The notes under the pieces: generated by a model
Told to the model about the DNA's origin: nothing
Seen by the model: the letters and a program-made list of their open reading frames with translations, nothing else
Database searches by the model: none
In this document: positions 16,611 to 24,826 of the stretch, one piece after another
Position numbering within the stretch: position 1 is the stretch's first letter
Layout: each line of letters opens with the position of its first letter
Translations under genes and position numbers: made by a program
DNA from: Lacticaseibacillus pabuli
GTDB lineage: Bacteria > Bacillota > Bacilli > Lactobacillales > Lactobacillaceae
NCBI RefSeq assembly: GCF_028736235.1
Contig: NZ_CP117884.1
Coordinates: 124,001 to 188,000 of the forward strand
Length of the DNA stretch: 64,000 bases
Direction: 5' to 3'

Positions 16611-17444
16611 CTATAAATCAGGAAAGTCCATTTCTTCTGGTGTCAGAAGGTACTTGGCATCGAATTCGGGATCCTGACTGGTCAAAATCTTAGGACCGTG
16701 GTCAGTGATAGCCAGGGTGTGTTCATACTGTGCGGATAAGGTGCCATCAGCACTGACGTAGTACTCCCAGCCAGTCTTTTTGACGACCTTGGTCGCAATT
16801 TCCCAGGTGCCTTCGTTGACCATTGGCTCGATGGTGATGACCATGCCAGGGACCAAACGTGGGCCCTTGTGTGGTGTGCCGTAGTGGTAAATGTCGGGAC
16901 CGTCTTCGTGGACGGAAGGACCGATGCCGTGGCCAATCAGGTCGCGGACAACGCCAAAGTGGTTCTGGTTTTCCACGTAGTCCTGAATTGCCCAGCCGAT
17001 GTCACCAGTGCGGTTGCCCGCCTGTGCCTGGTCAATACCCAGGTACATGGCCTTTTTGGTCACCGCCATCAACTTGTCGATGCGCGGTGTGCTGTGGCTT
17101 TCGCCGCCAATGACGTAGCTCCAGGCAGAGTCACTCTGGTAGCCGTGCCAGTTGACACACATGTCGACTTTGACGAGGTCACCGTTGTGAATTGCCAGAC
17201 CCTGACGTGGTGTGGCGTGCGCAACTTCATCGTTGATGCTGATGCAGGTCGCGTAGAGATAGCCGTCGACACCCTTTTCGGAGGCGGTGGCACCATGGTC
17301 GGTGATGAACTTGTCGACGATGTTTTCGATATCCATCGTGTCCATGCCATCATGCAGCGTGGTCCGTAGCATTTTGTGTACGCCGGCCAGGATTGCACCG
17401 GATTTTGCCATCCCCGCAATTTCGCGAGGTGATTTCAGATTCAT
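16611..17444 (-). CDS. map: Methionine aminopeptidase type I
   Basis: Removes the initiator Met from new proteins. Metal ligands of the pita-bread fold are visible in order: LVKVDMCVNWHGYQSD (two Asp), GHGIGPSVHE (His), ITIEPMV (Glu) and AQYEHTLAIT (Glu). At ~277 residues it is slightly longer than the 250-residue type because of a C-terminal extension ending LTPEEMDFPDL. A TTG directly before the ATG could also start it. It is not next to the ribosomal protein/adk cluster. Large palindromic elements lie upstream. Confidence 0.93.
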   Translation of the reverse strand: MNLKSPREIAGMAKSGAILAGVHKMLRTTLHDGMDTMDIENIVDKFITDHGATASEKGVDGYLYATCISINDEVAHATPRQGLAIHNGDLVKVDMCVNWHGYQSDSAWSYVIGGESHSTPRIDKLMAVTKKAMYLGIDQAQAGNRTGDIGWAIQDYVENQNHFGVVRDLIGHGIGPSVHEDGPDIYHYGTPHKGPRLVPGMVITIEPMVNEGTWEIATKVVKKTGWEYYVSADGTLSAQYEHTLAITDHGPKILTSQDPEFDAKYLLTPEEMDFPDL

Positions 17445-17555
17445 CAAATTGTGTTACCACTCTTCTTATATAAATGACCTAATACATAGGGATGTATCTA
17501 TTATAGAACTCTGCGTCAAACCTGTGAACCGTGTGGGCGCCTCGGCGAACTCCTC

Positions 17556-17761
17556 GGGGCAATCGGGTTGGGGTGGTGCTCCGGGCAACGGCCCCTGGTG
17601 TGCGGACGCCGCCAGAGGTTGTTTTGAAGCTTTGCTTCAATCCATCCTCTTCTGGCTGAAAATTGAGCCTGGGTCTCAATTTTCCCGGTTCCGGGCACAA
17701 AGCGCCCAGAACTTTCACACCAGGGGCCGTTGCCCTCCGCACCACCCCAACCCGATTGCCC
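17556..17761. repeat. Branched palindromic element A
   Basis: The outer stem pairs 17557-17579 with 17739-17761 (23 bp, perfect), then a 3x3 TCC/TCC internal loop, then 17583-17602 with 17716-17735 (20 bp, perfect). Inside are three hairpins: 17611-17656 (GCCAGA/TCTGGC with inner TTGAAGC/GCTTCAA), 17658-17684 (10 bp, loop CCTGGGT) and 17687-17712 (8 of 9 paired). There is no coding potential that makes sense. It is related to elements B, C and D by layout. Confidence 0.85.
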
Positions 17762-17789
17762 TGCACAGGAACCTGCTAAGTTCTCCCTA

Positions 17790-17839
17790 AAAACGACAAG
17801 CAAACCTACCAAGTAATTGGCGGATTTGCTTGTCGTTTT
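17790..17839. terminator. Bidirectional terminator-like hairpin between elements A and B
   Basis: AAAACGACAAGCAAA and TTTGCTTGTCGTTTT form a perfect 15-bp stem with A and T runs, an insulator between the two palindromes. Confidence 0.8.
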
Positions 17840-17859
17840 AATGATTAGTTGTCGCGCTG

Positions 17860-18054
17860 GGCCTGGGCTGGCGGTGCGGAGGATGAGATGGCCAGATGTG
17901 GCAGTCCTGAACCGGTTTTTGGTTCAGGACCAGAGAAATTGAGACCAAGGCTCAATTTCTAGTGGAAGAGCGCAGGTTGAAGCGAAGCTTCAATCTGTGC
18001 TCTGGAACGTCTGCACATCAGGCCATCTCATCCGGAGCACCGGCAGTCCAGGCC
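17860..18054. repeat. Branched palindromic element B (opposite orientation to A)
   Basis: Stem parts: 17860-17866 with 18048-18054, 17873-17877 with 18037-18041, a 3x3 GGA/GGA loop (TCC/TCC on the other strand), then 17881-17893 with 18021-18033 (13 bp) and GATGTG/CACATC. The inner hairpins are 17905-17929 (9 bp), 17934-17960 (10 bp, loop ACCAAGG) and 17968-18002 (16 pairs). Read on the minus strand, hairpin order and loop sequence match element A, while the arm sequences differ. Confidence 0.82.
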
Positions 18055-18084
18055 ACGAGGCAAACCGCAAACCGCGACCAGCGA

Positions 18085-18627
18085 CTAGCAGTCATTCTCC
18101 CGCAGCTCTGCCGGTGTCCCGGACAGCTTGCGGCCCAGAATTGCTTCGTCAAGACTCGCATGGGAATTGGCCATGATCTTGACGATGCCCGCTTTTTTTA
18201 ATAAGGCCAGTGCCGCCGTGAAGTGGTCCTGCAATTCCTTGCGCTCGCCGTCAGACAGGGTGCTCAGCTTACCAGCTAGGTTGCCCTTGATGATGTCTGC
18301 CTGTTCCTCAGCCAACTCCTGGCCCTTGTCGGTGTGGTAGACGTTGACGATTCGCCGGTTATCCTGATTGTGCCGCCGTTCAACTAGGCCAAGGTGTTCC
18401 AGTTTGCCCACCGTGCGGGATAACTGCGGCATCGAGACCCCATCCGCTTCGGCCAATTCGGACATGCTGATACCGGAGTGACCATAGATGAGCATCATCG
18501 TCACTAGATTGAGACTCGTCAGGTGTAGCTTTTTTAAATTAACGTTGGTGAACACTGTCTGCATAAATAGGACAAACAGCTCGCCAAACAATTCGATTTC
18601 TTTATATTCTTCTTTATGTTCAGCCAT
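18085..18627 (-). CDS. MarR family transcriptional regulator (divergent from ABC exporter)
   Basis: 180 residues with a winged helix-turn-helix: GISMSELAEADGVSMPQLSRTVGKLEHLGLVERR, then the wing NQDNRRIVNVYHTDKG. Start 18627 follows GGAGG; the longer upstream frame lacks a ribosome site. It is divergent from a fused ABC exporter. The intergenic region holds the palindrome TTAACAATTGTTAA and related half-sites, so it very likely represses both itself and the exporter and is released by an unknown ligand. The long C-terminal tail (residues ~140-180) is unusual. Confidence 0.87.
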   Translation of the reverse strand: MAEHKEEYKEIELFGELFVLFMQTVFTNVNLKKLHLTSLNLVTMMLIYGHSGISMSELAEADGVSMPQLSRTVGKLEHLGLVERRHNQDNRRIVNVYHTDKGQELAEEQADIIKGNLAGKLSTLSDGERKELQDHFTAALALLKKAGIVKIMANSHASLDEAILGRKLSGTPAELRENDC

Positions 18628-18674
18628 GCAAAAATCCTCCGAAGGTAAATATACCAAAAAAATAAACATTTAAC

Positions 18675-18730
18675 AATCGTCAAACGTTGACAATCGTAAA
18701 ATGTCCGCTATACTTAACAATTGTTAAATG
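18675..18730. promoter_or_regulatory. MarR operator region
   Basis: The perfect palindrome TTAACAATTGTTAA (18714-18727) overlaps the end of a TATACT -10 box. Two near copies lie beside it (TTTAACAATCGTCAAA and TTGACAATCGTAAAA). The same palindrome recurs at 29275-29290. Confidence 0.65.
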
Positions 18731-18769
18731 TAATGCAGCGACTTGGCTGCCTGAGATAGGAGTGACGAC

Positions 18770-21103
18770 ATGCTCGAACTAAAGCATATTAAAAAATATT
18801 ACCACGTGGGTGACACACTCACGAAGGCGCAAGATGACGTTTCCGTTGCCTTCCGGAAGCAGGAATTCGTTGCGATTCTCGGGCCCAGTGGTTCCGGGAA
18901 AACGACGATGCTGAACATCATTGGTGGCCTGGACCGTTATGACTCCGGGGATTTAATCATCAAGGGTAAGTCGACCAAGACGTTCAAAGACGCCGACTGG
19001 GATGCTTACCGGAACAACTCTATTGGGTTCATCTTCCAGAGCTACAACTTGATTACCCATCTCTCCATCATTGATAACGTGGAAATGGGGATGACGCTCT
19101 CTGGGGTCTCGGCAGCCGAGAAACGCAAGAAGGCTGAGGACGCGTTGATTCGCGTTGGCCTGAAGGAACACATGCACAAGAACCCGAACCAGCTGTCTGG
19201 TGGGCAGATGCAGCGTGTGGCTATTGCCCGTGCGATTGCCAACGACCCAGAGATTCTGTTGGCCGACGAACCAACCGGTGCCCTAGATTCCGAGACCAGC
19301 GAAGAAATCATGCAGCTGATCAAGGACCTCTCCAAGGAACGGCTGGTTGTCATGGTGACGCATAACCCTGATTTGGCGCACAAGTATGCTGACCGGATCA
19401 TCGACTTTGCGGATGGGCAGATTCAGCACGATTCCCACCCCCATGTTGAAGGGGATAAGGAAGATAACTTCGAGCTGAAGCGGACCAAGATGAGCTACTT
19501 CACCGCGCTGAAGCTGTCCTGGAACAACATCCGGACCAAGAAGGGGCGGACCTTCCTAACCATGTTTGCCTCCAGTATCGGGATCATCGGGATTGCGATT
19601 GTGCTGGCCCTGTCTAATGGGTTCCAAAAGCAGATCGACCAGACCCAGTCCGAGACGATGGCGGCAATGCCAATCACGGTTAGCCAAGTCGGAAACGACC
19701 CGTCAGCTTTAGCCCAGCAAAATAATAATAAGGGCTTCAGTAAGCACAAGTACGTCACTGCCGAGCAGAGCGCGACAGATAAGGCCCAGCACGTGAACAA
19801 GCTGAACGACAAGTACTTGGATTACGTGAACAAGATGAGCAAGAAGAAGGCCAAGAACATCGCCGTGACTTACGGAACAGGGATGAACCTGATCCGCGAA
19901 TCCGATGGTAAATGGCAGGCTATCAAGTTCAGTAACGCTAACCCGAACGGCAAGGGCATCGATGCCTCAGCCATGATGGCACAGTCCACGGGGGTTGGTG
20001 GCAGTGTTTACCCGATTGACCGCAACGGCAAACAGTCCTTCCTAAAGAAGAACTACAAGCTTCTGTCGGGTGCTTACCCAACCAAGACGACGGATATCGT
20101 GCTGGTTGCTGACCGCGACAACGTGGTGAACATCAACGCGCTCCGTAACTTGGGGATGAAAGTTTCCGAGAAGCAGAAGTATAACTATAAGGACCTGATT
20201 GGCACCAAGATTCAGGTTGTTGCCAACAACGACTATTACCAGCAATTGCCAACGGGAAATTATATCCCGGGAAATAATTACGCTCAGATGGCCAAGGCGG
20301 GTAACACCAAGACCTTACGCGTAACGGGTGTGCTGCGGATTAAGTCCAAGAACTCAGATGGGCTCCTGGCAAACGGCATTGCTTACAGTGACCGTTTGAC
20401 CAAGGAAGTCATGAACGACAACAAGACTTCTGCGATTGTGCAGGCGCAGGAAAAGAACCCAAGCAAGAACATCATGACTGGCGCGGCGATGGACGAAAGT
20501 ACCGCTGCGGCAACGATGACCATGCTGGGTGCAACCAAGACGCCAACGTCAATTCAGATTTACCCCACGACCTTTAAAGGCAAGGACAAGGTGCTCGACT
20601 ACCTCGACAAGTACAACAAGGGCAAGTCAAAGGCCAACAAGGTGGTTTACACCGATATGGCCGGCACGGTTTCCAGCATGACGGGTGGCCTCATGGACGC
20701 GATTACCTACGTGCTCATTGCCTTCGCCGCGATTTCACTGGTAACTTCCATGATCATGATTGCGATTCTGACTTACACCTCCGTTCTCGAACGGACTAAG
20801 GAAATCGGGGTGCTCAAGGCCCTCGGTGCACGTAAGAAGGATATCACCCGTGTGTTCGATGCTGAAACTGCGATTCTCGGGGTTGGTTCTGGCCTACTCG
20901 GGATCCTCATCGCATGGCTATGCACGTTCCCAATCAACATTGTGCTCAAGAATGTCACGGGCCTGGCGGGTGTGGCGGTACTCAACCCAATCCACGCCAT
21001 TGTCCTGGTCATCATCGCGACCGTTCTGACACTGCTGGGTGGACATATTCCAGCACGGATGGCTGCGAAGAAGGATGCGGCAATCGCACTCCGGTCGGCT
21101 TAA
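18770..21103 (+). CDS. ABC exporter, fused ATPase and FtsX/MacB-type permease
   Basis: 777 residues. The N-terminal ATPase (1-~235) has Walker A GPSGSGKT, signature LSGGQMQRVAIARA, Walker B ILLADEPTGALDS and H-loop VMVTHN. Then comes a membrane domain: one helix near 275, a ~370-residue extracellular loop, and three helices at the C-terminus with the FtsX/MacB motif RTKEIGVLKALGARKKDI. Such LolD/MacB-type pumps move peptides, antibiotics or lipids across or out of the membrane by a mechanotransmission mechanism. The divergent MarR gene probably controls it. The substrate is unknown. Confidence 0.88.
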   Translation: MLELKHIKKYYHVGDTLTKAQDDVSVAFRKQEFVAILGPSGSGKTTMLNIIGGLDRYDSGDLIIKGKSTKTFKDADWDAYRNNSIGFIFQSYNLITHLSIIDNVEMGMTLSGVSAAEKRKKAEDALIRVGLKEHMHKNPNQLSGGQMQRVAIARAIANDPEILLADEPTGALDSETSEEIMQLIKDLSKERLVVMVTHNPDLAHKYADRIIDFADGQIQHDSHPHVEGDKEDNFELKRTKMSYFTALKLSWNNIRTKKGRTFLTMFASSIGIIGIAIVLALSNGFQKQIDQTQSETMAAMPITVSQVGNDPSALAQQNNNKGFSKHKYVTAEQSATDKAQHVNKLNDKYLDYVNKMSKKKAKNIAVTYGTGMNLIRESDGKWQAIKFSNANPNGKGIDASAMMAQSTGVGGSVYPIDRNGKQSFLKKNYKLLSGAYPTKTTDIVLVADRDNVVNINALRNLGMKVSEKQKYNYKDLIGTKIQVVANNDYYQQLPTGNYIPGNNYAQMAKAGNTKTLRVTGVLRIKSKNSDGLLANGIAYSDRLTKEVMNDNKTSAIVQAQEKNPSKNIMTGAAMDESTAAATMTMLGATKTPTSIQIYPTTFKGKDKVLDYLDKYNKGKSKANKVVYTDMAGTVSSMTGGLMDAITYVLIAFAAISLVTSMIMIAILTYTSVLERTKEIGVLKALGARKKDITRVFDAETAILGVGSGLLGILIAWLCTFPINIVLKNVTGLAGVAVLNPIHAIVLVIIATVLTLLGGHIPARMAAKKDAAIALRSA

Positions 21104-21124
21104 TCTTCAATATTCCGGCAACCA

Positions 21125-21166
21125 AAAACGGGCGTCACGACACTTTCAGTCGTGGCGTCCGTTTTG
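21125..21166. terminator. Bidirectional terminator
   Basis: AAAAACGGGCGTCACGAC pairs with GTCGTGGCGTCCGTTTT; both flanks are A/T rich. Confidence 0.85.
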
Positions 21167-21180
21167 ATTTGGTTGTTGTG

Positions 21181-21351
21181 TTACTTGCGTTCGTAAGGTG
21201 TCAGTTGGTCTTCCTTGTAGTACAGCTGCTGGGCGGCACCGAATCGGATGAGGTACTGGGCGTGCTTCTTATCTAGGTAGATGACGGTACCGACCATCAT
21301 GCGGTTGCCAAGCTTGGCGTTGACGAGGTCACCAATTTTGAATTTATCCAT
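21181..21351 (-). CDS. Small basic protein, possible SH3/KOW-like fold
   Basis: 56 codons preceded by AAGGAG at normal spacing. The N-terminal FKIGDLVNAKLGNRMMVGTV resembles the opening strand-loop-strand of KOW/SH3-like small domains, and the C-terminus is LYYKEDQLTPYERK. It has no membrane segment. The family resemblance is weak; treat it as a hypothetical protein. It is convergent with the ABC exporter, and a candidate small RNA gene lies upstream on the other strand. Confidence 0.65.
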   Translation of the reverse strand: MDKFKIGDLVNAKLGNRMMVGTVIYLDKKHAQYLIRFGAAQQLYYKEDQLTPYERK

Positions 21352-21421
21352 TAGGCATTACTCCTTCGTTAATCGAGCAGAATAGGGATACTGACGGCCA
21401 CACGGGCTTGTGCGGGGACCG

Positions 21422-21595
21422 TTGACAATCAGAATGTGGGGGCTAAGATAAACCTTGGCATACAACCTTGAGGCTTAAAGCTCACCCATTTGAGTGATGG
21501 GGAGTGTACCTCATTGAAATGTGTATGTTGGCTACCGTAAGATCGCCGAAACACCAACCGTTACCATCGCTAAGGTGGTAGCGGATTTGTTTTCT
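21422..21595 (+). ncRNA. Candidate small RNA with its own promoter and terminator
   Basis: A promoter (TTGACA, 16 bases, TAAGAT) would start RNA near 21456. The transcript folds into a rod: 21455-21464 with 21522-21531, TGAGG/CCTCA, and a top stem CTC-CCCAT/ATGGGGAG. A terminator stem CCGTTACCA/TGGTAGCGG (21558-21584) and TTTGTTTT follow. No reading frame with a ribosome site is present. The rod with internal bulges recalls 6S RNA in general shape, but I see no proof of that identity. Length would be about 140 nt. Confidence 0.5.
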
Positions 21596-21645
21596 CTGGC
21601 ATCCTCACGTTCCAATTTGACAATAGTATAACACCTGTTGCATAC

Positions 21646-21680
21646 AAAAAGGGCATCCCCGTCTGATGGGATGCCCTTGA
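21646..21680 (-). terminator. Terminator after the LmrA-like ABC gene
   Basis: On the minus strand AAGGGCATCCC pairs with GGGATGCCCTTTTT. Confidence 0.85.
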
Positions 21681-21710
21681 TGCATTAGGAAGAAGAAATA
21701 GACACGCGAG

Positions 21711-23486
21711 CTATGCTGGCTGGCGCATTTGGTTCTCCACGTACTCACGGTACAGTGGGTGGCTCTTAACCAGTTCTTGGTGCTTGCCGTGACCACTGAC
21801 AGCGCCGTTTTCGATGAAGTAGATCTCGTCGGCGTCAACAATGGTGCTCAGGCGGTGCGCAATGACCAGCGTGGTGCGGCCGGCCAGCAGCTTGTCCAAG
21901 GCCTTTTGAACCATCATTTCGGATTCGGAGTCGAGGCTAGCAGTTGCCTCATCGAGCATGAGGATCTTTGGGTCACGCAGGAAGGCACGTGCAATGGCAA
22001 TGCGTTGCCGCTGCCCGCCCGAAACCTTCACGCCGCGCTCACCGACCTGAGTGTCGAGTCCGTTAGGCATGTTGCGGACAAAGTCGTCGGCGTAGGCCAT
22101 CTGGAGCACGCGCCACAAATCGTCATCGGAGAACTTGCTGTCATCAAGTCCGTAAGTCAGATTGTAGCGAATCGTGCCGGCCATAATCGGTGAATCTTGG
22201 CTGACCAGGCCGATTTGCTGACGCCAGGATGCCAGGTTAATGTCCTGTGCATCCGTGTCGCCGAGCATGATCTTGCCGCCGGTCGGCTTGTAGAAGCGCT
22301 CCAGCAGGGCAAAGATGGTCGACTTGCCGCCGCCAGATGGCCCAGCGAAGGCAATGATTTGGTTTGGTGCCGCCGTGAAGGAGACGTCGTGCAGAATCTG
22401 TTTATCGTCATCCCGGTAGGCAAAGTCGAGGTGTTCCGCCTTGAGGGTCTGGCCTTCAGTAACGGCGGGAACGCCAGAAGTCTGGTCCTCTTCCTTGGCG
22501 TCTAGCAGTTCAGCAATGCGCTGGGTGCTGCCCGAAGTCTTGGCCAAGTCCGTGGCGAAGCGACCGATAGCACCGGCAGGACCCATCATCTGGAACAGGT
22601 ACATGAGGAAGGCAACCAGCGTGCCCAGGGTCATGGTCCCGGCCATCACCCGACTAGCGCCATATGCCAGCACACCAATGACGAGCCCCATCATGGCAGC
22701 CTGCAAGATAGGCGAAGCGATGGAATCGTAGATAGCTTCCTTCAAACCAACTTGGTATAGGGTGCTGATTTCCTTGTTACCCGTTTCTTCTTCGTGCGCT
22801 TCAGCGTTTGAAGACTTGACGAGCCGCAGTTCGCCCAGAATTTCAGTGCTCTCACCCGTAAAGTTGGCGAGGGCCTCTTGGCGGGCAAAGCCGACCTTCC
22901 GAGACCGCTTGGAAATCGGCATCATGATGAGCATAAAGAGGGGAACAGCCACGAACATAATCGCGGTCATCTTCCAGTCCATCAGTAACATCAGGACTAG
23001 CGCGCCGACCAGTTGCATGGCGCTCGTTATCATAGAAGGAAACGAGTTGGCCAGCAGATCTTTGACTTGGGTGGAGTCGTTCACCAAGCGTGAGGAGACT
23101 TCACCAGACTTCTTTTCATCAAAGTAGCTAACCGGTAGCTTCAGGGCTTTGCCCCAGAGTGTACCACGCAGTTTGGCCACGACATCCTCACCAAAGAAGC
23201 CGAGTACGGTCCCAGAAACCGCACTAATGACGGCGCTCAGGATGAACAGGGCGATGGCCCCACCAATCAGCCAAGGACTGATGTTTTTGCCGATGCGGTT
23301 GATGAGCCCCGAAGCAAACTGTGGCACGATGAGCTGAGCACCCGTGGCAATCAGCCCGAGCACCAGGCCTGTAATCAGTTGCCAGTACTTGGGATGGGTC
23401 TTCGCAATTAGTTTGAAAAAGTCACGAAACTTAAATTCAGGACGTGCTGGGCTTTGCTTGCTCGGCATATTTGTACGTGCTTCCAT
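21711..23486 (-). CDS. ABC multidrug exporter half-transporter, LmrA/BmrA type
   Basis: 591 residues. Six membrane helices (residues ~30-310) are followed by an ATPase with Walker A GPSGGGKST, signature VSGGQRQRIAIARA, Walker B ILMLDEATASLDS and H-loop VIAHRLST. It would work as a homodimer exporting hydrophobic drugs or lipids. Start 23486 follows AGAGGT; an upstream extension has no ribosome site. It lies 72 bases downstream of a MarR-type gene on the same strand, a common repressor-pump operon. Confidence 0.9.
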   Translation of the reverse strand: MEARTNMPSKQSPARPEFKFRDFFKLIAKTHPKYWQLITGLVLGLIATGAQLIVPQFASGLINRIGKNISPWLIGGAIALFILSAVISAVSGTVLGFFGEDVVAKLRGTLWGKALKLPVSYFDEKKSGEVSSRLVNDSTQVKDLLANSFPSMITSAMQLVGALVLMLLMDWKMTAIMFVAVPLFMLIMMPISKRSRKVGFARQEALANFTGESTEILGELRLVKSSNAEAHEEETGNKEISTLYQVGLKEAIYDSIASPILQAAMMGLVIGVLAYGASRVMAGTMTLGTLVAFLMYLFQMMGPAGAIGRFATDLAKTSGSTQRIAELLDAKEEDQTSGVPAVTEGQTLKAEHLDFAYRDDDKQILHDVSFTAAPNQIIAFAGPSGGGKSTIFALLERFYKPTGGKIMLGDTDAQDINLASWRQQIGLVSQDSPIMAGTIRYNLTYGLDDSKFSDDDLWRVLQMAYADDFVRNMPNGLDTQVGERGVKVSGGQRQRIAIARAFLRDPKILMLDEATASLDSESEMMVQKALDKLLAGRTTLVIAHRLSTIVDADEIYFIENGAVSGHGKHQELVKSHPLYREYVENQMRQPA

Positions 23487-23558
23487 GATGTGTACCTCTT
23501 TATTGTCATAATGGCACCGGCGCATCAATGAGATGCGCCGGGTCGTTGGAACTAAAAC

Positions 23559-24245
23559 TTAGAATTCGTCGTCGTTAAAACCTTCGTCAGCGTCGTCGTC
23601 GCGGTGATCGTGATGACCGCCATGACCGTGTCCGCGGCCAGGACCGAAACCACCGCCCCAAGGACCGAAGCCACGGCCGGGACCAAAGCCAGGGCCGAAG
23701 CCGCGACCGTGGTGGTGGCGACCCTCGGAGAGCTTGTCGTAAAGGTCACGGTTCTCATCGCGGAACTCGCGCATCCGCTGACGGGCGTCCTTCATCGGAT
23801 CGCCGGTCTGCATATTCTCGATTAGCTTACCGAGAATGGCGTTCAGCTGCTCACGTTCTTCGTCGGTCAGACTAGCAAAGATGCCATCTGATAGATCGTC
23901 ACGAACGGCGCGGCTGGTGTTAATCAGGGACTGACCCTTCTCAGTTAAGTAAATCAATAGGACACGTTTGTCATCTGCGGATTCACGGCGCTCGATAATC
24001 CCTGCGCTTTCCAGCTTGGTAACGAGGGCTGAAACGGAGCTAGGGCGGATGTCGAGGGCAACGGTGATGTCAGCATTGCTGATGCCATCGTTGTCAGCGA
24101 GCAGCCGCAAGAGGCGCTCCTGACCGCGGCCGTGTTCGCGCGGATGCTGACCAAAATGCTGGGCCTGGAATGCGGCTTGCGCAAAACCGGGCTGGCTAAA
24201 GAGTTTGCCAAATTGTTCGAGCAAATCTGAAGTTGTGTTAGACAT
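23559..24245 (-). CDS. MarR family regulator with Gly/His/Arg-rich tail
   Basis: 228 residues. The winged helix-turn-helix spans about residues 45-115 (ISNADITVALDIRPSSVSALVTKLE, wing ESADDKRVLLIYLTEKG). The last ~55 residues are a low-complexity tail of HHH, repeated FGPG units, GHGHGGHHDH and then an acidic end. The His clusters could bind metal and the GFGP repeats are probably unstructured. It is first in an operon with the LmrA-like exporter. TTAGTTAG/CTAACTAA boxes in its promoter are likely operators. Confidence 0.85.
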   Translation of the reverse strand: MSNTTSDLLEQFGKLFSQPGFAQAAFQAQHFGQHPREHGRGQERLLRLLADNDGISNADITVALDIRPSSVSALVTKLESAGIIERRESADDKRVLLIYLTEKGQSLINTSRAVRDDLSDGIFASLTDEEREQLNAILGKLIENMQTGDPMKDARQRMREFRDENRDLYDKLSEGRHHHGRGFGPGFGPGRGFGPWGGGFGPGRGHGHGGHHDHRDDDADEGFNDDEF

Positions 24246-24289
24246 GCAATGACCTCCATATAGGTTGATAGTTTGTCGTCGAAGTATTG

Positions 24290-24365
24290 TTAGTTTTGAT
24301 TTTGTTTAACTAACAAACTACATGATAACCGTTAGTTAGTTTTTGTCAACCCTAACTAAACAAAT
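24290..24365 (-). promoter_or_regulatory. Promoter and operators of the marR-ABC operon
   Basis: On the minus strand TTGACA, about 16 bases, then TATCAT. The spacer contains CTAACTAAC, and further TTAGTT/AACTAAC copies flank it, as expected for an autoregulated MarR promoter. Confidence 0.55.
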
Positions 24366-24826
24366 TGCAAAAAAGTTTGTAATGGGACGTCGTTTGACCC
24401 TTCAAATAGGAAAATGCGCGACGTGGCCTTGCAAATGGGCATTTAATAAACGTTATTTAATTAAATAATTGCGGGACATATGTTAGCACCTACATTAGTG
24501 AAGAAATTGTGACCTAACTTTTTTGCAAATCGTCAGTTTCTATTTTTAAATGCCACTAGGATAAATGATTAGCGCGTTTTGTTTTCAACAAACAGGCGCT
24601 GTAGGGATGCCAAAGTTAGGTTTCAAAAAGTTCTCGGAATGCCCGTCCACGGGCATTCGTGGGAACGTTATTTGTTTTAGACATTCCTAAAATTCGCTTT
24701 ACTTTGAAAACACAGGGGGTACACTTATTGATGGTTTCAAAGAGTGGAACTATGCAATCAGCCGCTGAAGCATCGCGGTAGTCGCGAACGAATAAGTATC
24801 CGTTCCGGCAGGAAGGAAGAAGAAAT
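24366..24826 (+). promoter_or_regulatory. Long structured 5' region of mntH-usp
   Basis: No gene is visible. A perfect 9-bp hairpin, GAATGCCCG tcca CGGGCATTC (24637-24658), has no T run. A second stem, CTTTGAAA/TTTCAAAG (about 24702-24742), encloses GGGGGTACACTTATTGATGG. The region is long for a simple promoter and probably holds a structured leader. The Lacto-usp motif, known upstream of usp genes in lactic acid bacteria, is a candidate by context only; I could not match its consensus. Confidence 0.4.

Noticed and set aside
21571..21595. AAGGTGGTAGCGG as a T-box
   Set aside because: It lies inside the terminator hairpin itself, lacks a recognisable specifier stem and no amino acid gene follows on that strand.
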